A DNA stretch of 64,000 nucleotides from Thermoanaerobaculia bacterium (GCA_027061805.1 JAMOWA010000068.1:62001-126000); one strand, 5' to 3'; shown: positions 43,662 through 51,907, counted from the stretch's first letter. Numbers and translations are program-made. The notes: generated by a model not told the origin, from the letters alone.

Positions 43662-44021
43662 TCAGGTCCGGCCATGCCACCGCTGCCGGTGGCGGACGGC
43701 GACAGCAAACAGGTAGTCCATCACCTCGAGGGTGACGGGATCTGCAATCTCATAGTACACCCGGGAGCCCACGCGCTCCCTGGTGACCAGGTGGGCGTCC
43801 AGGAGGTGCTTGAGCTGCTGGGAGACGTTGGACTGCTTCTCGCCCGTGGCCTCCACGAGCTCCCGGACGCAGGCCCGGCCGGAGGCCAGGCGGCAGAGGA
43901 TCTTCAGGCGGAGGTGGTTGGAGAAGTGGGCCACGAACTCCCGGAGCCCCACGCAGTCGGCGGAGGTGACCGTGAGGGCACGGTCCCCGTGGGGCACGGA
44001 GGGGGGCGCTCCATTCATCAC
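43662..44021 (-). CDS. ArsR-family regulator at the head of the Mrp/Mbx operon
   Basis: A 119-residue winged-helix regulator (HLRLKILCRLASGRACVRELVEATGEKQSNVSQQLKHLLDAHLVTRERVGSRVYYEI). The alpha-3 metal site ELCVCDL of ArsR is RACVREL here, with one cysteine, so classical arsenite sensing is unlikely; other cysteines could give redox or sulfur sensing. A TATTAT box ends 6 bases before the GTG at 44021 (ATG at 44018 is the alternative). It should control itself and the complex downstream, as SurR controls related hydrogenase operons in Thermococcales. Confidence 0.88.
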   Translation of the reverse strand: MMNGAPPSVPHGDRALTVTSADCVGLREFVAHFSNHLRLKILCRLASGRACVRELVEATGEKQSNVSQQLKHLLDAHLVTRERVGSRVYYEIADPVTLEVMDYLFAVAVRHRQRWHGRT

Positions 44022-44027
44022 TAAATG

Positions 44028-44056
44028 ATAATATACTTGTGAAGCGATTCACGCAA
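44028..44056 (-). promoter_or_regulatory. Promoter with operator palindrome for the Mrp/Mbx operon
   Basis: Minus-strand -35 TTGCGT (44051-44056), 17-base spacer, -10 TATTAT (44028-44033). The palindrome GTGAAGCGATTCAC (44039-44052; arms GTGAA/TTCAC) fills the spacer, a typical repressor position. A second imperfect one, ATCA-N5-TGAT, lies at 44017-44029. Confidence 0.65.
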
Positions 44057-44261
44057 CCCCGATCTCAGGACATTTCACCGCCACGCTTCGGACACGACAG
44101 CACATCCGATTGACCACAAGGAGGATACAGGATTCCAGGACGATATACATGAAAAACGGTCTCACGTGACAACCCGGAAACGTTCGCACGAATGTTCGAA
44201 GATGAAACAGACGATCCCTGAGAAAACCGTGCCCGCTCCGGCGTCCTCTCTGGAGAACCCG

Positions 44262-44699
44262 TCATTCCACGTCCACCACCTCTCCGTTCAGCTCGACCCG
44301 GATCTGGAGCTCCGCGGAGGCCCTGAGCATCTCGGAGACCGAGCAGAACTTCTCCTCGGAGAGCCTCACCGCCCGGAGCAGCCTCTTCGGCTTCAGCTCC
44401 GCCCCGCGGGCGCGGTACACCACCTGGATCGTGGTGAAGACCCTGGGGTGCTCGGCCCTCCGGAACCCCTCCACCTCCACCTCGAGGTCCTCGAGCGGCT
44501 GCCGCATCTTCTCGAGGATGGCCACCACGTCCACGCCGGTGCACCCCGCCAGCGACACGAGCATGAGCTCCATGGGCGAGGCCGCCGCACCGTCCTCGCG
44601 GTGGGGGTTGTCCAGGACCAGCGAGAATCCGCTCCCCGTGGTGGCCACGAACCGGTGTCCCTCCACCCAGCGCACGCGGGTCTTCAGGCTGTCGGTCAT
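44262..44699 (-). CDS. OsmC/Ohr-family protein
   Basis: A 145-residue OsmC-fold protein. SPMELMLVSLAGCTGVDVVAILEKMRQ carries the first redox cysteine (C71, counted from the ATG) and SEEKFCSVSEMLR the second (about C125), the pair that reduces organic peroxides in this family. The ATG at 44699 has GGGAGG upstream. The 240 bases before the ArsR gene are otherwise empty. Confidence 0.92.
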   Translation of the reverse strand: MTDSLKTRVRWVEGHRFVATTGSGFSLVLDNPHREDGAAASPMELMLVSLAGCTGVDVVAILEKMRQPLEDLEVEVEGFRRAEHPRVFTTIQVVYRARGAELKPKRLLRAVRLSEEKFCSVSEMLRASAELQIRVELNGEVVDVE

Positions 44700-44751
44700 G
44701 CGCACCTCCCTTGCGAGGCTCCATGGTAGCCCAGCGGCATCCCCCACGGGG

Positions 44752-44757
44752 TACCAT
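44752..44757 (+). promoter_or_regulatory. Candidate -10 box of the Dus gene
   Basis: TACCAT ends 7 bases before the ATG at 44765, again a leaderless or very short leader arrangement, though GGAGA lies between and could serve as a weak ribosome site. Confidence 0.4.
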
Positions 44758-44764
44758 GTGGAGA

Positions 44765-45742
44765 ATGGCACGCATCGGCTCGCTCCCCGTCGACCCGCCC
44801 CTGGTCCTGGCCCCCATGGCCGGGATCACGGACTCCCCCTTCCGGAGGGTGATCCGGGAGCTCGGGGGCTGCGGCCTGGTGACCATGGAGTTCATCTCCT
44901 CCGAGGCCGTGGTGCGCGACGTGCCGGCCGAGCTTGCCAAGCTGCCCTTCCATCCGGAGGAGCGGCCCATCGCCATCCAGGTCTACGGCTCGCGGCCCGG
45001 GGCCATGGCCGAGGCGGCCGCCCGGGCCCAGGCCACGGGCGCCGACGTGGTGGACCTCAACATGGGCTGTCCCGCCAACAAGATCCTCAAGGGCTGCGCC
45101 GGCGCCGCGCTCATGGGCGACCTGAAGCTCGCCCGTGAGATCGTCCGGGCGGTCCGCCGGGCGGTGACGGTGCCGCTCACGGTGAAGTTCCGGGCCGGCC
45201 TTCGCAAGGACGAGCTCAACTACCTGGAGCTCGGCCGGATCTGCCAGGGCGAGGGGGCCGACGCCGTCACGCTCCACCCCCGCACCGCACGGCAGCAGTA
45301 CTCGGGCACGGCCGACTGGTCGCTCATCGCCCGGCTGAAGGAGTCCCTGACCATCCCCGTCATCGGCAACGGCGACGTCCGCACGCCCGGGGACGCCCTG
45401 GCCATGTTCCGCGAGACCGGCTGCGATATGGTCATGATCGGCCGCGCCGTGCTGACCGACCCCTGGATCTTCCGAAAGACCGCGGACCTCCTGGCCACCG
45501 GGAGCTGGACCGAGCCCACCCTCGCGGAGCGCCTGGACGTGATCCGGCGGCACTTCGCCATCCTCGAAGCCGAGCTCGAGGGCCGCGAGCTCCTCCACAA
45601 GCTCAAGGTCTTCACCGGCAAGTACACCCACGGCCTCCCCGGCGGCAGGAAGCTCCGCGGACGCCTCACCGAGGTCAGGGACCCGCAGGAGCTCCTGGCG
45701 GCCGTGGAGGCCTTCCTGGGGGAGCTGGAGGGGAGGGGCTGA
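44765..45742 (+). CDS. dusB: tRNA-dihydrouridine synthase
   Basis: A 325-residue FMN TIM-barrel enzyme that reduces uridine in tRNA D-loops. Hallmarks are LAPMAGITDSPFRR at 15-28, DLNMGCPANKILKGCAGAALM with the catalytic cysteine (about C109), TLHPRTARQQYSG, and PVIGNGDV then MIGRA for FMN phosphate. The DusB assignment rests on general similarity. ATG 44765 is chosen over a longer frame start because of its length fit and nearby promoter. Confidence 0.93.
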   Translation: MARIGSLPVDPPLVLAPMAGITDSPFRRVIRELGGCGLVTMEFISSEAVVRDVPAELAKLPFHPEERPIAIQVYGSRPGAMAEAAARAQATGADVVDLNMGCPANKILKGCAGAALMGDLKLAREIVRAVRRAVTVPLTVKFRAGLRKDELNYLELGRICQGEGADAVTLHPRTARQQYSGTADWSLIARLKESLTIPVIGNGDVRTPGDALAMFRETGCDMVMIGRAVLTDPWIFRKTADLLATGSWTEPTLAERLDVIRRHFAILEAELEGRELLHKLKVFTGKYTHGLPGGRKLRGRLTEVRDPQELLAAVEAFLGELEGRG

Positions 45743-46175
45743 GCCCCCGCCCGCCCGGGAGGATGAACCATGGATTCCACAGGATATGTATGTTGGATTA
45801 CTAAGGGGAACGAAACGCACCAGACCGAGCCGCCAGGACTCCGATGGCCAGTCATCGGTGCAAGAACGCCCGGGCAATCTTGAGATTGCCAGTCGTCTGT
45901 GTCGGGATGCTTTCCTTCGCCTTCGTACGTTCGATTTCGAGCCGGGCCGCAAGGCATGACCTTCAGAGAGTTTTTCAATTGGCCAAGGTGAAACGAAAGA
46001 GGGAAAAGGGGTTGCGGGGCGATCTCGTTCCACCTGAGGGAGAAGGAGCAGGGGTGCGGAGGAGCAGGGGAGAGGGGTGCTGCGAGCGGTGACGGTCCTC
46101 GGGAACGAGAACGCGGAGGCGCAAAGATTCCAGGACGCGGAGCCCCCACCCAGCCGGGACGAGACAACTCTTCGC
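45743..46175. other. Gap of about 430 bases with dispersed repeats
   Basis: No gene is supported. It holds a copy of an element with ATGACCTTCAGAGAGTTTTT at about 45956-45975 (a relative lies at about 58662), an AACCATGGATTCCACAGGAT stretch near 45766, one heptamer fragment at about 45980-46000 and reversed octamers near 46045-46075. Confidence 0.6.
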
Positions 46176-46655
46176 TCACTGCGGCCCGTTGTCCGGGTCT
46201 GGCGTCCTGTTCTTCCTCCGCTTCACCAGGTACCCGGCGAGGAGCGTGGTCAGGAGGGCCACCGCGGCCCCCGTGAGGGCGTCGGCCGCCACGTCGGCCC
46301 AGTCGATGGCGGTGAGGCGGCTCGCCCGGGGTGCCTCCAGCGGATTGCAGGCCAGGATCGCACGGGCCCATTCCCCGGCGGCTTTCCGCGTCCACTCGAG
46401 GTCCTCCTTCGGGCCGTAGCAGTACAGGAACAGGACCTTTCCCGAGACCAGCACCAGCGTGCTGGTCACCGCCACCCCGTGGACTTCACTCCCCCCGCCC
46501 GTTGACACGGTCTCCCGGAAGAACATGGAGTAGCCGAGCAGGTTCTCGGACTCCTCGTGGGGCTCGAGGGGCACGACATCCGAGACCTCCAGCTCCAGGT
46601 CGGCGCCAAACTCCTCCCGGAGCCCCCGGCCCGTGTCACGGAGCATCCCGTCCAC
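46176..46655 (-). CDS. Hypothetical protein with C-terminal membrane anchor, maybe truncated
   Basis: A 159-residue frame: a soluble alpha/beta part (GYSMFFRETVSTGGGSEVHG, then LVLVSGKVLFLYCYGPKEDLEWTR) and one C-terminal transmembrane helix (about 128-146) followed by a KRRKNR stop-transfer. I do not recognise the family. The GTG start at 46655 lies at the edge of a hexamer repeat array, so the original N-terminus may have been lost. Confidence 0.55.
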   Translation of the reverse strand: MDGMLRDTGRGLREEFGADLELEVSDVVPLEPHEESENLLGYSMFFRETVSTGGGSEVHGVAVTSTLVLVSGKVLFLYCYGPKEDLEWTRKAAGEWARAILACNPLEAPRASRLTAIDWADVAADALTGAAVALLTTLLAGYLVKRRKNRTPDPDNGPQ

Positions 46656-46665
46656 CCGGAGAAGC

Positions 46666-46798
46666 GTCCGTGTCCGTGACCGTGTCCGCGACCGTGACCG
46701 TGTCCCTGTCCCTGTCCGTGACCGTGTCCCTGTCCCTGTCCCTGTCCGTGACCGTGTCCCTGTCCCTGTCCGTGACCCCGACCCTGTCCCCGACAGTG
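46666..46798. repeat. GTGTCC/GTGACC-type hexamer array
   Basis: About 22 units of a 6-base repeat alternating GTGTCC, CTGTCC, GTGACC and relatives. It touches the start of the upstream-facing hypothetical gene. A second array of the same kind is at 58229-58351. Confidence 0.85.
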
Positions 46799-46925
46799 CC
46801 CGGCCCCCCCGCTCCCCTGCTCCCCCGCTCCCCTGCGAGCGAACGCCGCACCGGCCAACCCCACCCCCTCCTTCGTTTCACGTTTCACGTTTCCCGTTTC
46901 ACGAATGGGCGGGCGGGGGCGGCGG
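46799..46925. repeat. Octamer seeds and heptamer array
   Basis: A few GCTCCCCTG units at about 46808-46840 and a TTTC(A/C)CG array at about 46876-46902, followed by GGGCGGGCGGGGGCGG. Confidence 0.75.
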
Positions 46926-47402
46926 CTACATCGGATACAACCCCTCGTCCCGGGTGGGCTCCCCCATGACGCCGGCGCCGTCCTCGCCGAGCTCCTCCTC
47001 CAGGGCGTCGCCCAGCTCCTCCTCCACGCGCTCGGGGTCCTCGCCGGCCTCGAGGCGGCGGATCATCTCCTCCATGGCGGGGGTCACGGGCTCGCCCGCG
47101 ATCTCGGCCATCCTGCGCACGGCCCGGGCCATCTGGCGGGGGTCGTTCTCGTCCATCCCCTCCATCTCGGCGGCGAGCTTCATGAGCTCGCGCTCCACGC
47201 GGGGATCGTCCAGGTCGGGCCCCTGGCCACCTCCCTCGTCCGCGGTCTTCCGGCTCGCCGAGACCCCGAAGCGGGAGGGCACCCGCTTCAGGTCCGTGGC
47301 GCCGCACTTCGGGCACGTGGGGATCTTCCCGGGGTCGACCTTCCGCGAGAGAAAGCTGTAGATCACGTTGCAGGACGGACACAGGAACTCGTAGATGGGC
47401 AT
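46926..47402 (-). CDS. FmdB-type zinc-ribbon protein
   Basis: A 158-residue protein. The N-terminal zinc ribbon MPIYEFLCPSCNVIYSFL plus PTCPKCGA is the FmdB/CxxC regulatory signature. An acidic helical C-terminus (about 80-155) is longer than usual. The ATG at 47402 has GGGAGG 8 bases upstream; a GTG six bases earlier is less well placed. Function in this family is loosely defined. Confidence 0.85.
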   Translation of the reverse strand: MPIYEFLCPSCNVIYSFLSRKVDPGKIPTCPKCGATDLKRVPSRFGVSASRKTADEGGGQGPDLDDPRVERELMKLAAEMEGMDENDPRQMARAVRRMAEIAGEPVTPAMEEMIRRLEAGEDPERVEEELGDALEEELGEDGAGVMGEPTRDEGLYPM

Positions 47403-47447
47403 GTCCACAACCTCCCGGTCACATGATGCCGCAGGACGGGCGCCCCG

Positions 47448-48719
47448 TCACGCCCAGGCCTCCACGCGGTACCGCTCGAGGTCCGCCTCCTTCAGCCCGC
47501 CCTCCCGGATCCGCACGGCCAGGGTGACCGTCTCCCTGCCGAAGCGGCGGGCCACCTGGTGGGGCAGGGCGCAGGCCCGCTCCACGGCCCCGGTCTCCGT
47601 CAGGGGGATGGTGAGCACCGCCACCCCCGGGGCCCCCAGCAGCTTGGTGCGGACCAGCCGCTTCAGGTCGTCCAGCCCCTCCCCGGTCACCGCGGAGACC
47701 GGCAGGCCCGCCCGGAGCAGGCGCCGGGGGCGCCGCTCCCCCACCAGGTCCATCTTGTTCAGCACCACGACGACCCTGTCCGGCTCCACGCCCAGGCTCT
47801 CCAGGACCTCGTCCCCGACCCTCAGGTGCTCCTCCCACGAGGGGTGGGCGGCGTCCACCACGTGGAGCACCAGGTCGGCCTCGGCGGCCTCCTCCAGCGT
47901 GGAGCGGAAGGGCGCCACCAGGTCGTGGGGCAGCTTCCGGATGAAGCCCACCGTGTCCGTGAAGATGACCTTGACGCCGTCGCCCAGCACCGTGCGCCGC
48001 GCCCGCGGGTCGAGCGTGGCGAAGAGGCGGTCCTCCACCCGGACACGGGCCCGGGTCAGCCGGTGGAAGAGGGAGGACTTGCCCGCGTTGGTGTAGCCCA
48101 CCAGGGCCACGGTGGGCGCCGCGGTCCGGCGCTGCCGCCGGAGCCTCCTGCTGGACTCGATCTCGGCGAGCTTGCGCCTGAGCATGGCGATGCGGCGGGT
48201 CACCAGGCGGCGGTCGATCTCCAGCTGGGTCTCGCCCACGCCCCGCGTCCCGATGCCGCCGGCCTGCCGGGAGAGGTGGCCCCACCGCCGGGTGAGGCGC
48301 GGCAGGAGGTAGGTGAGCTGGGCCAGCTCCACCTGGGTCTGGGCCTCCCGGCTCCGGGCCCGCTGGGCGAAGATGTCCAGGATCACTCCCGCGCGGTCCA
48401 GCACCTTCACGTCCTCCGGCAGGGCCCGCTCCAGGTTCCGGGCCTGGGAGGCCGTGAGGTCCTCGTCGAAGACCACGGTCCGGGCGCCCGTCTCCCGGCA
48501 GGCCGTCTCGATCCGGCCGATGAAGCCCGAGCCCACGAGGGTGGCCGGGTCGGGGGTGCGCCGTTCCTGGAGCAGGCGCGCCACCACCTCGCCTCCGGCG
48601 GTGTCCACGAGGCGGCCCAGCTCGTCCAGATGGTCCTCCACCTCCGTACGGGTGGTCCCGCCGTGGGCCAGGCCCACCAGGACCGTGGCCTCGCGCTCCC
48701 GGGGCTCGCCGGAGTGCAT
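47448..48719 (-). CDS. hflX: GTPase HflX
   Basis: A 423-residue ribosome-associated GTPase that rescues or splits stalled ribosomes. The N-terminal HflX domain has DELGRLVDTAGGEVVARLLQ and VFDEDLTASQARNLE; a basic coiled coil with GETQLEIDRRLVTRRIAMLRR leads to the G domain: G1 GYTNAGKSSLF, G3 DTVGFI, G4 NKMD, G5-like SAVTGEG. ATG 48719 fits family length. It starts 5 bases after the aminomutase-like gene stop. Confidence 0.94.
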   Translation of the reverse strand: MHSGEPREREATVLVGLAHGGTTRTEVEDHLDELGRLVDTAGGEVVARLLQERRTPDPATLVGSGFIGRIETACRETGARTVVFDEDLTASQARNLERALPEDVKVLDRAGVILDIFAQRARSREAQTQVELAQLTYLLPRLTRRWGHLSRQAGGIGTRGVGETQLEIDRRLVTRRIAMLRRKLAEIESSRRLRRQRRTAAPTVALVGYTNAGKSSLFHRLTRARVRVEDRLFATLDPRARRTVLGDGVKVIFTDTVGFIRKLPHDLVAPFRSTLEEAAEADLVLHVVDAAHPSWEEHLRVGDEVLESLGVEPDRVVVVLNKMDLVGERRPRRLLRAGLPVSAVTGEGLDDLKRLVRTKLLGAPGVAVLTIPLTETGAVERACALPHQVARRFGRETVTLAVRIREGGLKEADLERYRVEAWA

Positions 48720-48724
48720 CACCG

Positions 48725-49948
48725 CTAGGGGAGGTCCTCCTGGTGCAGCTTCATGAGCACGCTCTCGCAGGCCGACAGGGTCTCCTCGATGTCCTTGGCG
48801 CCGTGGGCGTTGGACACGAAGGCGGGCGAGCAGGCCTGCTGGGGCAGGAGGACCCCCTCCTCCAGGAGCGCCCTGGCGAAGCGGTCGTAGGCCTCGCGGT
48901 CGGAGGCCTCCCAGGAGGCGCGGCCCGTGACGGGCTCGGGCCCCATGGACAGGGCGAAGATGGAGCCCAGCCGGTTCACGTGCATGGGGCGGCCGAAACG
49001 CTCGGCCAGGGCCAGGAGCCCGTCCACGAGCTGCGTGGTCCGCTCCTCCAGGCGCTCGTACACCGAGTCGTTCTTCAGGATCGAGAGCACGGCCTCGGCC
49101 GCCGCCAGGGAGACGGGGTGGGGCACGGGCAGCGGCCCCTCCTCCACCAGGGTCTCGCCCTCGAAGCCCTCGCGCACGGCGATGGCCCCGATGGGGAAGC
49201 CGGCGCCCAGCGCGCCGCCGTACACCGCCACGTCGGGAACCACGCCGCCCAGGGCCGCGGCGCCCCCGCGGGCCACACGGAAGCCCGTGATGCCCTCGTC
49301 CAGGACGAAGGCCACGCCCACCGTGCGGCAGATCTCGGCCAGGCGGGCCAGCGCCCCCTCCGGGGGCTCCACCACGCCGAAGCGGGAGAGGATCGGGTCC
49401 ACCACCAGGGCGCCCACCTTCGACGCGCCCGCGGCGACCGCCGCCTCGATCTTCTCCATGTTCCAGCCCGGCACCTCGCGCACGGGAGAGCTCTTGTGCC
49501 CCGGCGGGGTCTCCAGCCAGAGCTCGCTCCCCAGGCGGGGCGAGCCACCGTCCAGCACCAGCACGTAGGGACGCCCCGTCCGGTGGCGGATCCACCGGAG
49601 CACGAGGCGCAGGGCCTCCTCGTGGTTCCTCTGGAAGTACCAGGTCTCCGCCCAGGGCACGAAGCTCCCGAGCACCTGGACGAGCTCCACCTCCGCCGGC
49701 TGGTGGAACCCCCCGGGGACGGCGGCCGTCAGCACCTTCTTGACGGCGTCCAGGACGAACTGGTTGGCGTAGCCCACGATGGCGGCGCCACCGGCCCCCG
49801 TGTAGTCCACGAAGCCCATGTTGTCCACGTCGTAGATACGCGACCCCTGTGCCTTCTGCACCACCGGGTACTGGCCCAGACGCGCGCTCCATTCCGGGAG
49901 GCGCTCGGCCCGCTCCAACAGCTCTTCACGCCGTTGGCCCATGGCCAC
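48725..49948 (-). CDS. Glutamate-1-semialdehyde aminomutase-like protein lacking the PLP lysine
   Basis: A 407-residue class-III aminotransferase-fold protein. Where HemL has LGKIIGGGFPVGA, this protein has YGGALGAGFPIGA: the Schiff-base lysine is G245. The PLP phosphate block (normally SGTEATMSAIRLARG) reads RNHEEALRLVLRWI, and the GYHG block is gone. D217 and TGFRVARGG remain. It is therefore probably not a PLP enzyme and may act as a regulator or binding protein. It sits just before hflX on the same strand. Confidence 0.82.
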   Translation of the reverse strand: MAMGQRREELLERAERLPEWSARLGQYPVVQKAQGSRIYDVDNMGFVDYTGAGGAAIVGYANQFVLDAVKKVLTAAVPGGFHQPAEVELVQVLGSFVPWAETWYFQRNHEEALRLVLRWIRHRTGRPYVLVLDGGSPRLGSELWLETPPGHKSSPVREVPGWNMEKIEAAVAAGASKVGALVVDPILSRFGVVEPPEGALARLAEICRTVGVAFVLDEGITGFRVARGGAAALGGVVPDVAVYGGALGAGFPIGAIAVREGFEGETLVEEGPLPVPHPVSLAAAEAVLSILKNDSVYERLEERTTQLVDGLLALAERFGRPMHVNRLGSIFALSMGPEPVTGRASWEASDREAYDRFARALLEEGVLLPQQACSPAFVSNAHGAKDIEETLSACESVLMKLHQEDLP

Positions 49949-49963
49949 CTCCTCGCAGATCGT

Positions 49964-50170
49964 TCACAGTTCCTCCTCGGACTCCTCGCCATCGCCGTAG
50001 AAGAAGTAGTCGCGGCAGCGGGTCGAGCAGAACTCGTGCCCGTAGCCCGACACCGCACAGCGATGGCAGAAGAGACTACGACAGATGACGCACCCGTGCA
50101 ACGACCCCTCGGGCACCGGCTCGCGGCACACGGGACACCAGGTTTCGATGGCGTCTTCTGTCGCTTTCAT
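49964..50170 (-). CDS. Small cysteine-rich zinc-binding protein
   Basis: A 68-residue protein with cysteine pairs CPVC, CVIC, CHRC and a later C-x3-C (FCSTRC), enough for two zinc sites in a ribbon or RING-like fold; the tail is acidic. I do not recognise a family. A minus-strand TATACT at 50178-50183 ends 7 bases before the ATG, a leaderless-type start. It lies 15 bases before the aminomutase-like gene. Confidence 0.65.
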   Translation of the reverse strand: MKATEDAIETWCPVCREPVPEGSLHGCVICRSLFCHRCAVSGYGHEFCSTRCRDYFFYGDGEESEEEL

Positions 50171-50516
50171 ACGCGACAGTATACCTGAAGGGGCCCCGGA
50201 GCGTCCGGAGGATGGTCACATGCCAGGCGGACCGTACCACGGGGCCCACACCCGGGGTACCATGTGGAGAGACCTCCCGGAGCAGCCCGGAGATTCCATC
50301 TCCAGCGACCGTGCCGGAGGTCCTCTCCAGTCGGGAGGCAGACCGTGGATACGAACCGCACCGCCGCCGTCCGCCGCTCCGGGGGCCGGCCCCTCCCGGA
50401 ACGCGGGCGAGGGGGGCCACCCGGGCGTTCCGCCGTTCCCGCGCGGTCCGTCGCGCCCTCCGGACGGCGCTCCCCTTGACGCCGGGGAGGGCGTTTTGTA
50501 GAGTTCGGGTCCCTCT
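50171..50516. other. Gap of about 350 bases before the tRNA
   Basis: Holds the -10 box of the small zinc protein (minus strand) and, on the plus strand, a TTGACG at 50476-50481 followed by TTTTGTAGA at about 50493-50501, a possible tRNA promoter. A GTACCATGTGGAGA stretch at 50258-50271 resembles the region before the Dus gene. No gene is seen. Confidence 0.4.
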
Positions 50517-50591
50517 GGCGGTGTAGCTCAGAGGCAGAGCAGGGGTCTCATAAGCCCTGTGTCGGTGGTTCAAGTCCACCCACCGCCACCA
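50517..50591 (+). tRNA. tRNA with CAT anticodon (elongator Met or Ile2), CCA encoded
   Basis: A cloverleaf folds: acceptor GGCGGTG/CACCGCC, D stem GCTC/GAGC, anticodon stem GGGGT/GCCCT with loop CTCATAA, T stem GGTGG/CCACC with loop TTCAAGT, then discriminator A and CCA. G1-C72 pairs, so it is not an initiator. CAT reads Met unless C34 is lysidine, in which case it is Ile2; the CTCATAA loop and TTCAAGT loop resemble Ile2. The last A of CCA is the first base of the tilS start codon. Confidence 0.92.
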
Positions 50592-51907
50592 TGCCTTCGA
50601 TGTCACTGGATGCCTTCCCCCGGCACTTCGCAGAGACCTTTCCCGACCTGGTGGGCGCCCGCCTCGTGGTGGCCCTCTCCGGCGGCGCCGACTCCGTGGC
50701 GCTGCTCCACCTTCTCCGGGACCCGTCCCTCGCCCTCGACCTCCACGCGGTCCACGTGCACCACGGGGTCCGGGGGGAGGAGGCCGACGCCGACGCGGAG
50801 TTCTGCCGGGAGCTCGCCGCTGGCCTCGGGATCCCCTTCACGCTGGTCCGCCTGGCCCCGCCGGAGCGCCCGGTGGAGGGGCGGGAGGCCTCCTGGCGGC
50901 GGCTCCGCTACGGGTCGCTCCGGGAGGTGGCCCGCGAGGCGGGGGCCTCCGCGATCGCCACGGGCCACCACCGGGACGACGTGGCGGAGGGCGTCCTGGT
51001 GCAGCTGCTGCGCGGGGCGGGCCCCCGCGCCCTGGCCGGCATCGCCGCCCGCGCCCCCGGCGGGGTGATCCGTCCCCTGCTGCCCTGGGGCCGGGAGGAG
51101 ATCGCCGACTGGCTCCGGGCTCGCCACATCCCGTGGCGGGAGGACTCCTCCAACGCGAGCCCCGAGCACCTGCGCAACCTGGTCCGCCACCGGGCGCTCC
51201 CCGCGCTGGAGGCGGTCTCGCCGACCGTCCGGCGGCACCTGGTGGAGCTGGCGAACAGGCTGGCCGGCGACGAATCCTTCATGGCGGAGGAGCTCGCCCG
51301 CCGGGCCGCGTGGATCGACCCCTGGGACCCGGAGGGCGGCGTCCCGCTGGAGGCCCTGGCGGCCCTCCCGCCGGCCCTGCTGGGGAGGTGGCTCCACGCC
51401 CAGGTGGAGCGGGCCGGCCTCGGCCGCGCCACCCGGCGGCAGGTGGAGCTCCTGGAGGCGCTCGTGCGCCACGGAGACCCTGCGGCCGTCACCCTCGCGG
51501 GACGGTGGCGGCTCCGGCGGGCCCGTGGACGGCTGTGGCTCGAGCCTCCCCGGCCGTTCCCGGAGTACGAGCTGGCGCTCGAAGGACCCGGCCGCGTGGA
51601 GCTCCCCATCCCCGGCTGGAGCCTCCGCGTCGTGGAGGGCAGGGACGACCCCGCGGCCCGCTGGCGGCACACGGTACCCGCCCCGTCCCCCCTCGTGGTC
51701 CGGTCCCCCCGGCCGGGCGACAGGATCGGCCCCGCGGACGACCGGCGTCCACTGGCCCGCACCCTGGCCGGCCTCCTGCCGAGACACCTGAGAAAAGCAT
51801 GGCCAGCGGTGTGTTCCGGTGATAGAATCGTCTGTGTTCCAGGAGCATGGACCATGGTGCCGGCACCGGGAGAGTGCCGGGTGACAGTGGAGGTCAGGTA
51901 CCGATGA
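50591..51907 (+). CDS. tilS: tRNA(Ile)-lysidine synthase
   Basis: A 438-residue N-type ATP pyrophosphatase that converts C34 of tRNA-Ile(CAU) to lysidine. The P-loop SGGADS is at 30-35, HHGVRGEEADADAEF at about 57-71, then GHHRDDVAEGVLVQLLRG and the C-terminal TilS domain with RPGDRIGP. The ATG at 50591 shares its A with the tRNA CCA end; an ATG at 50600 is an alternative. The stop overlaps the next start (ATGA). Its likely substrate is the adjoining tRNA. Confidence 0.93.
   Translation: MPSMSLDAFPRHFAETFPDLVGARLVVALSGGADSVALLHLLRDPSLALDLHAVHVHHGVRGEEADADAEFCRELAAGLGIPFTLVRLAPPERPVEGREASWRRLRYGSLREVAREAGASAIATGHHRDDVAEGVLVQLLRGAGPRALAGIAARAPGGVIRPLLPWGREEIADWLRARHIPWREDSSNASPEHLRNLVRHRALPALEAVSPTVRRHLVELANRLAGDESFMAEELARRAAWIDPWDPEGGVPLEALAALPPALLGRWLHAQVERAGLGRATRRQVELLEALVRHGDPAAVTLAGRWRLRRARGRLWLEPPRPFPEYELALEGPGRVELPIPGWSLRVVEGRDDPAARWRHTVPAPSPLVVRSPRPGDRIGPADDRRPLARTLAGLLPRHLRKAWPAVCSGDRIVCVPGAWTMVPAPGECRVTVEVRYR

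Noticed and set aside
51800-51830. A GATAGAAT box inside the end of tilS as a promoter for the hpt-like gene
   Set aside because: The genes overlap by 4 bases and look like one operon; a lone -10 match is too weak.
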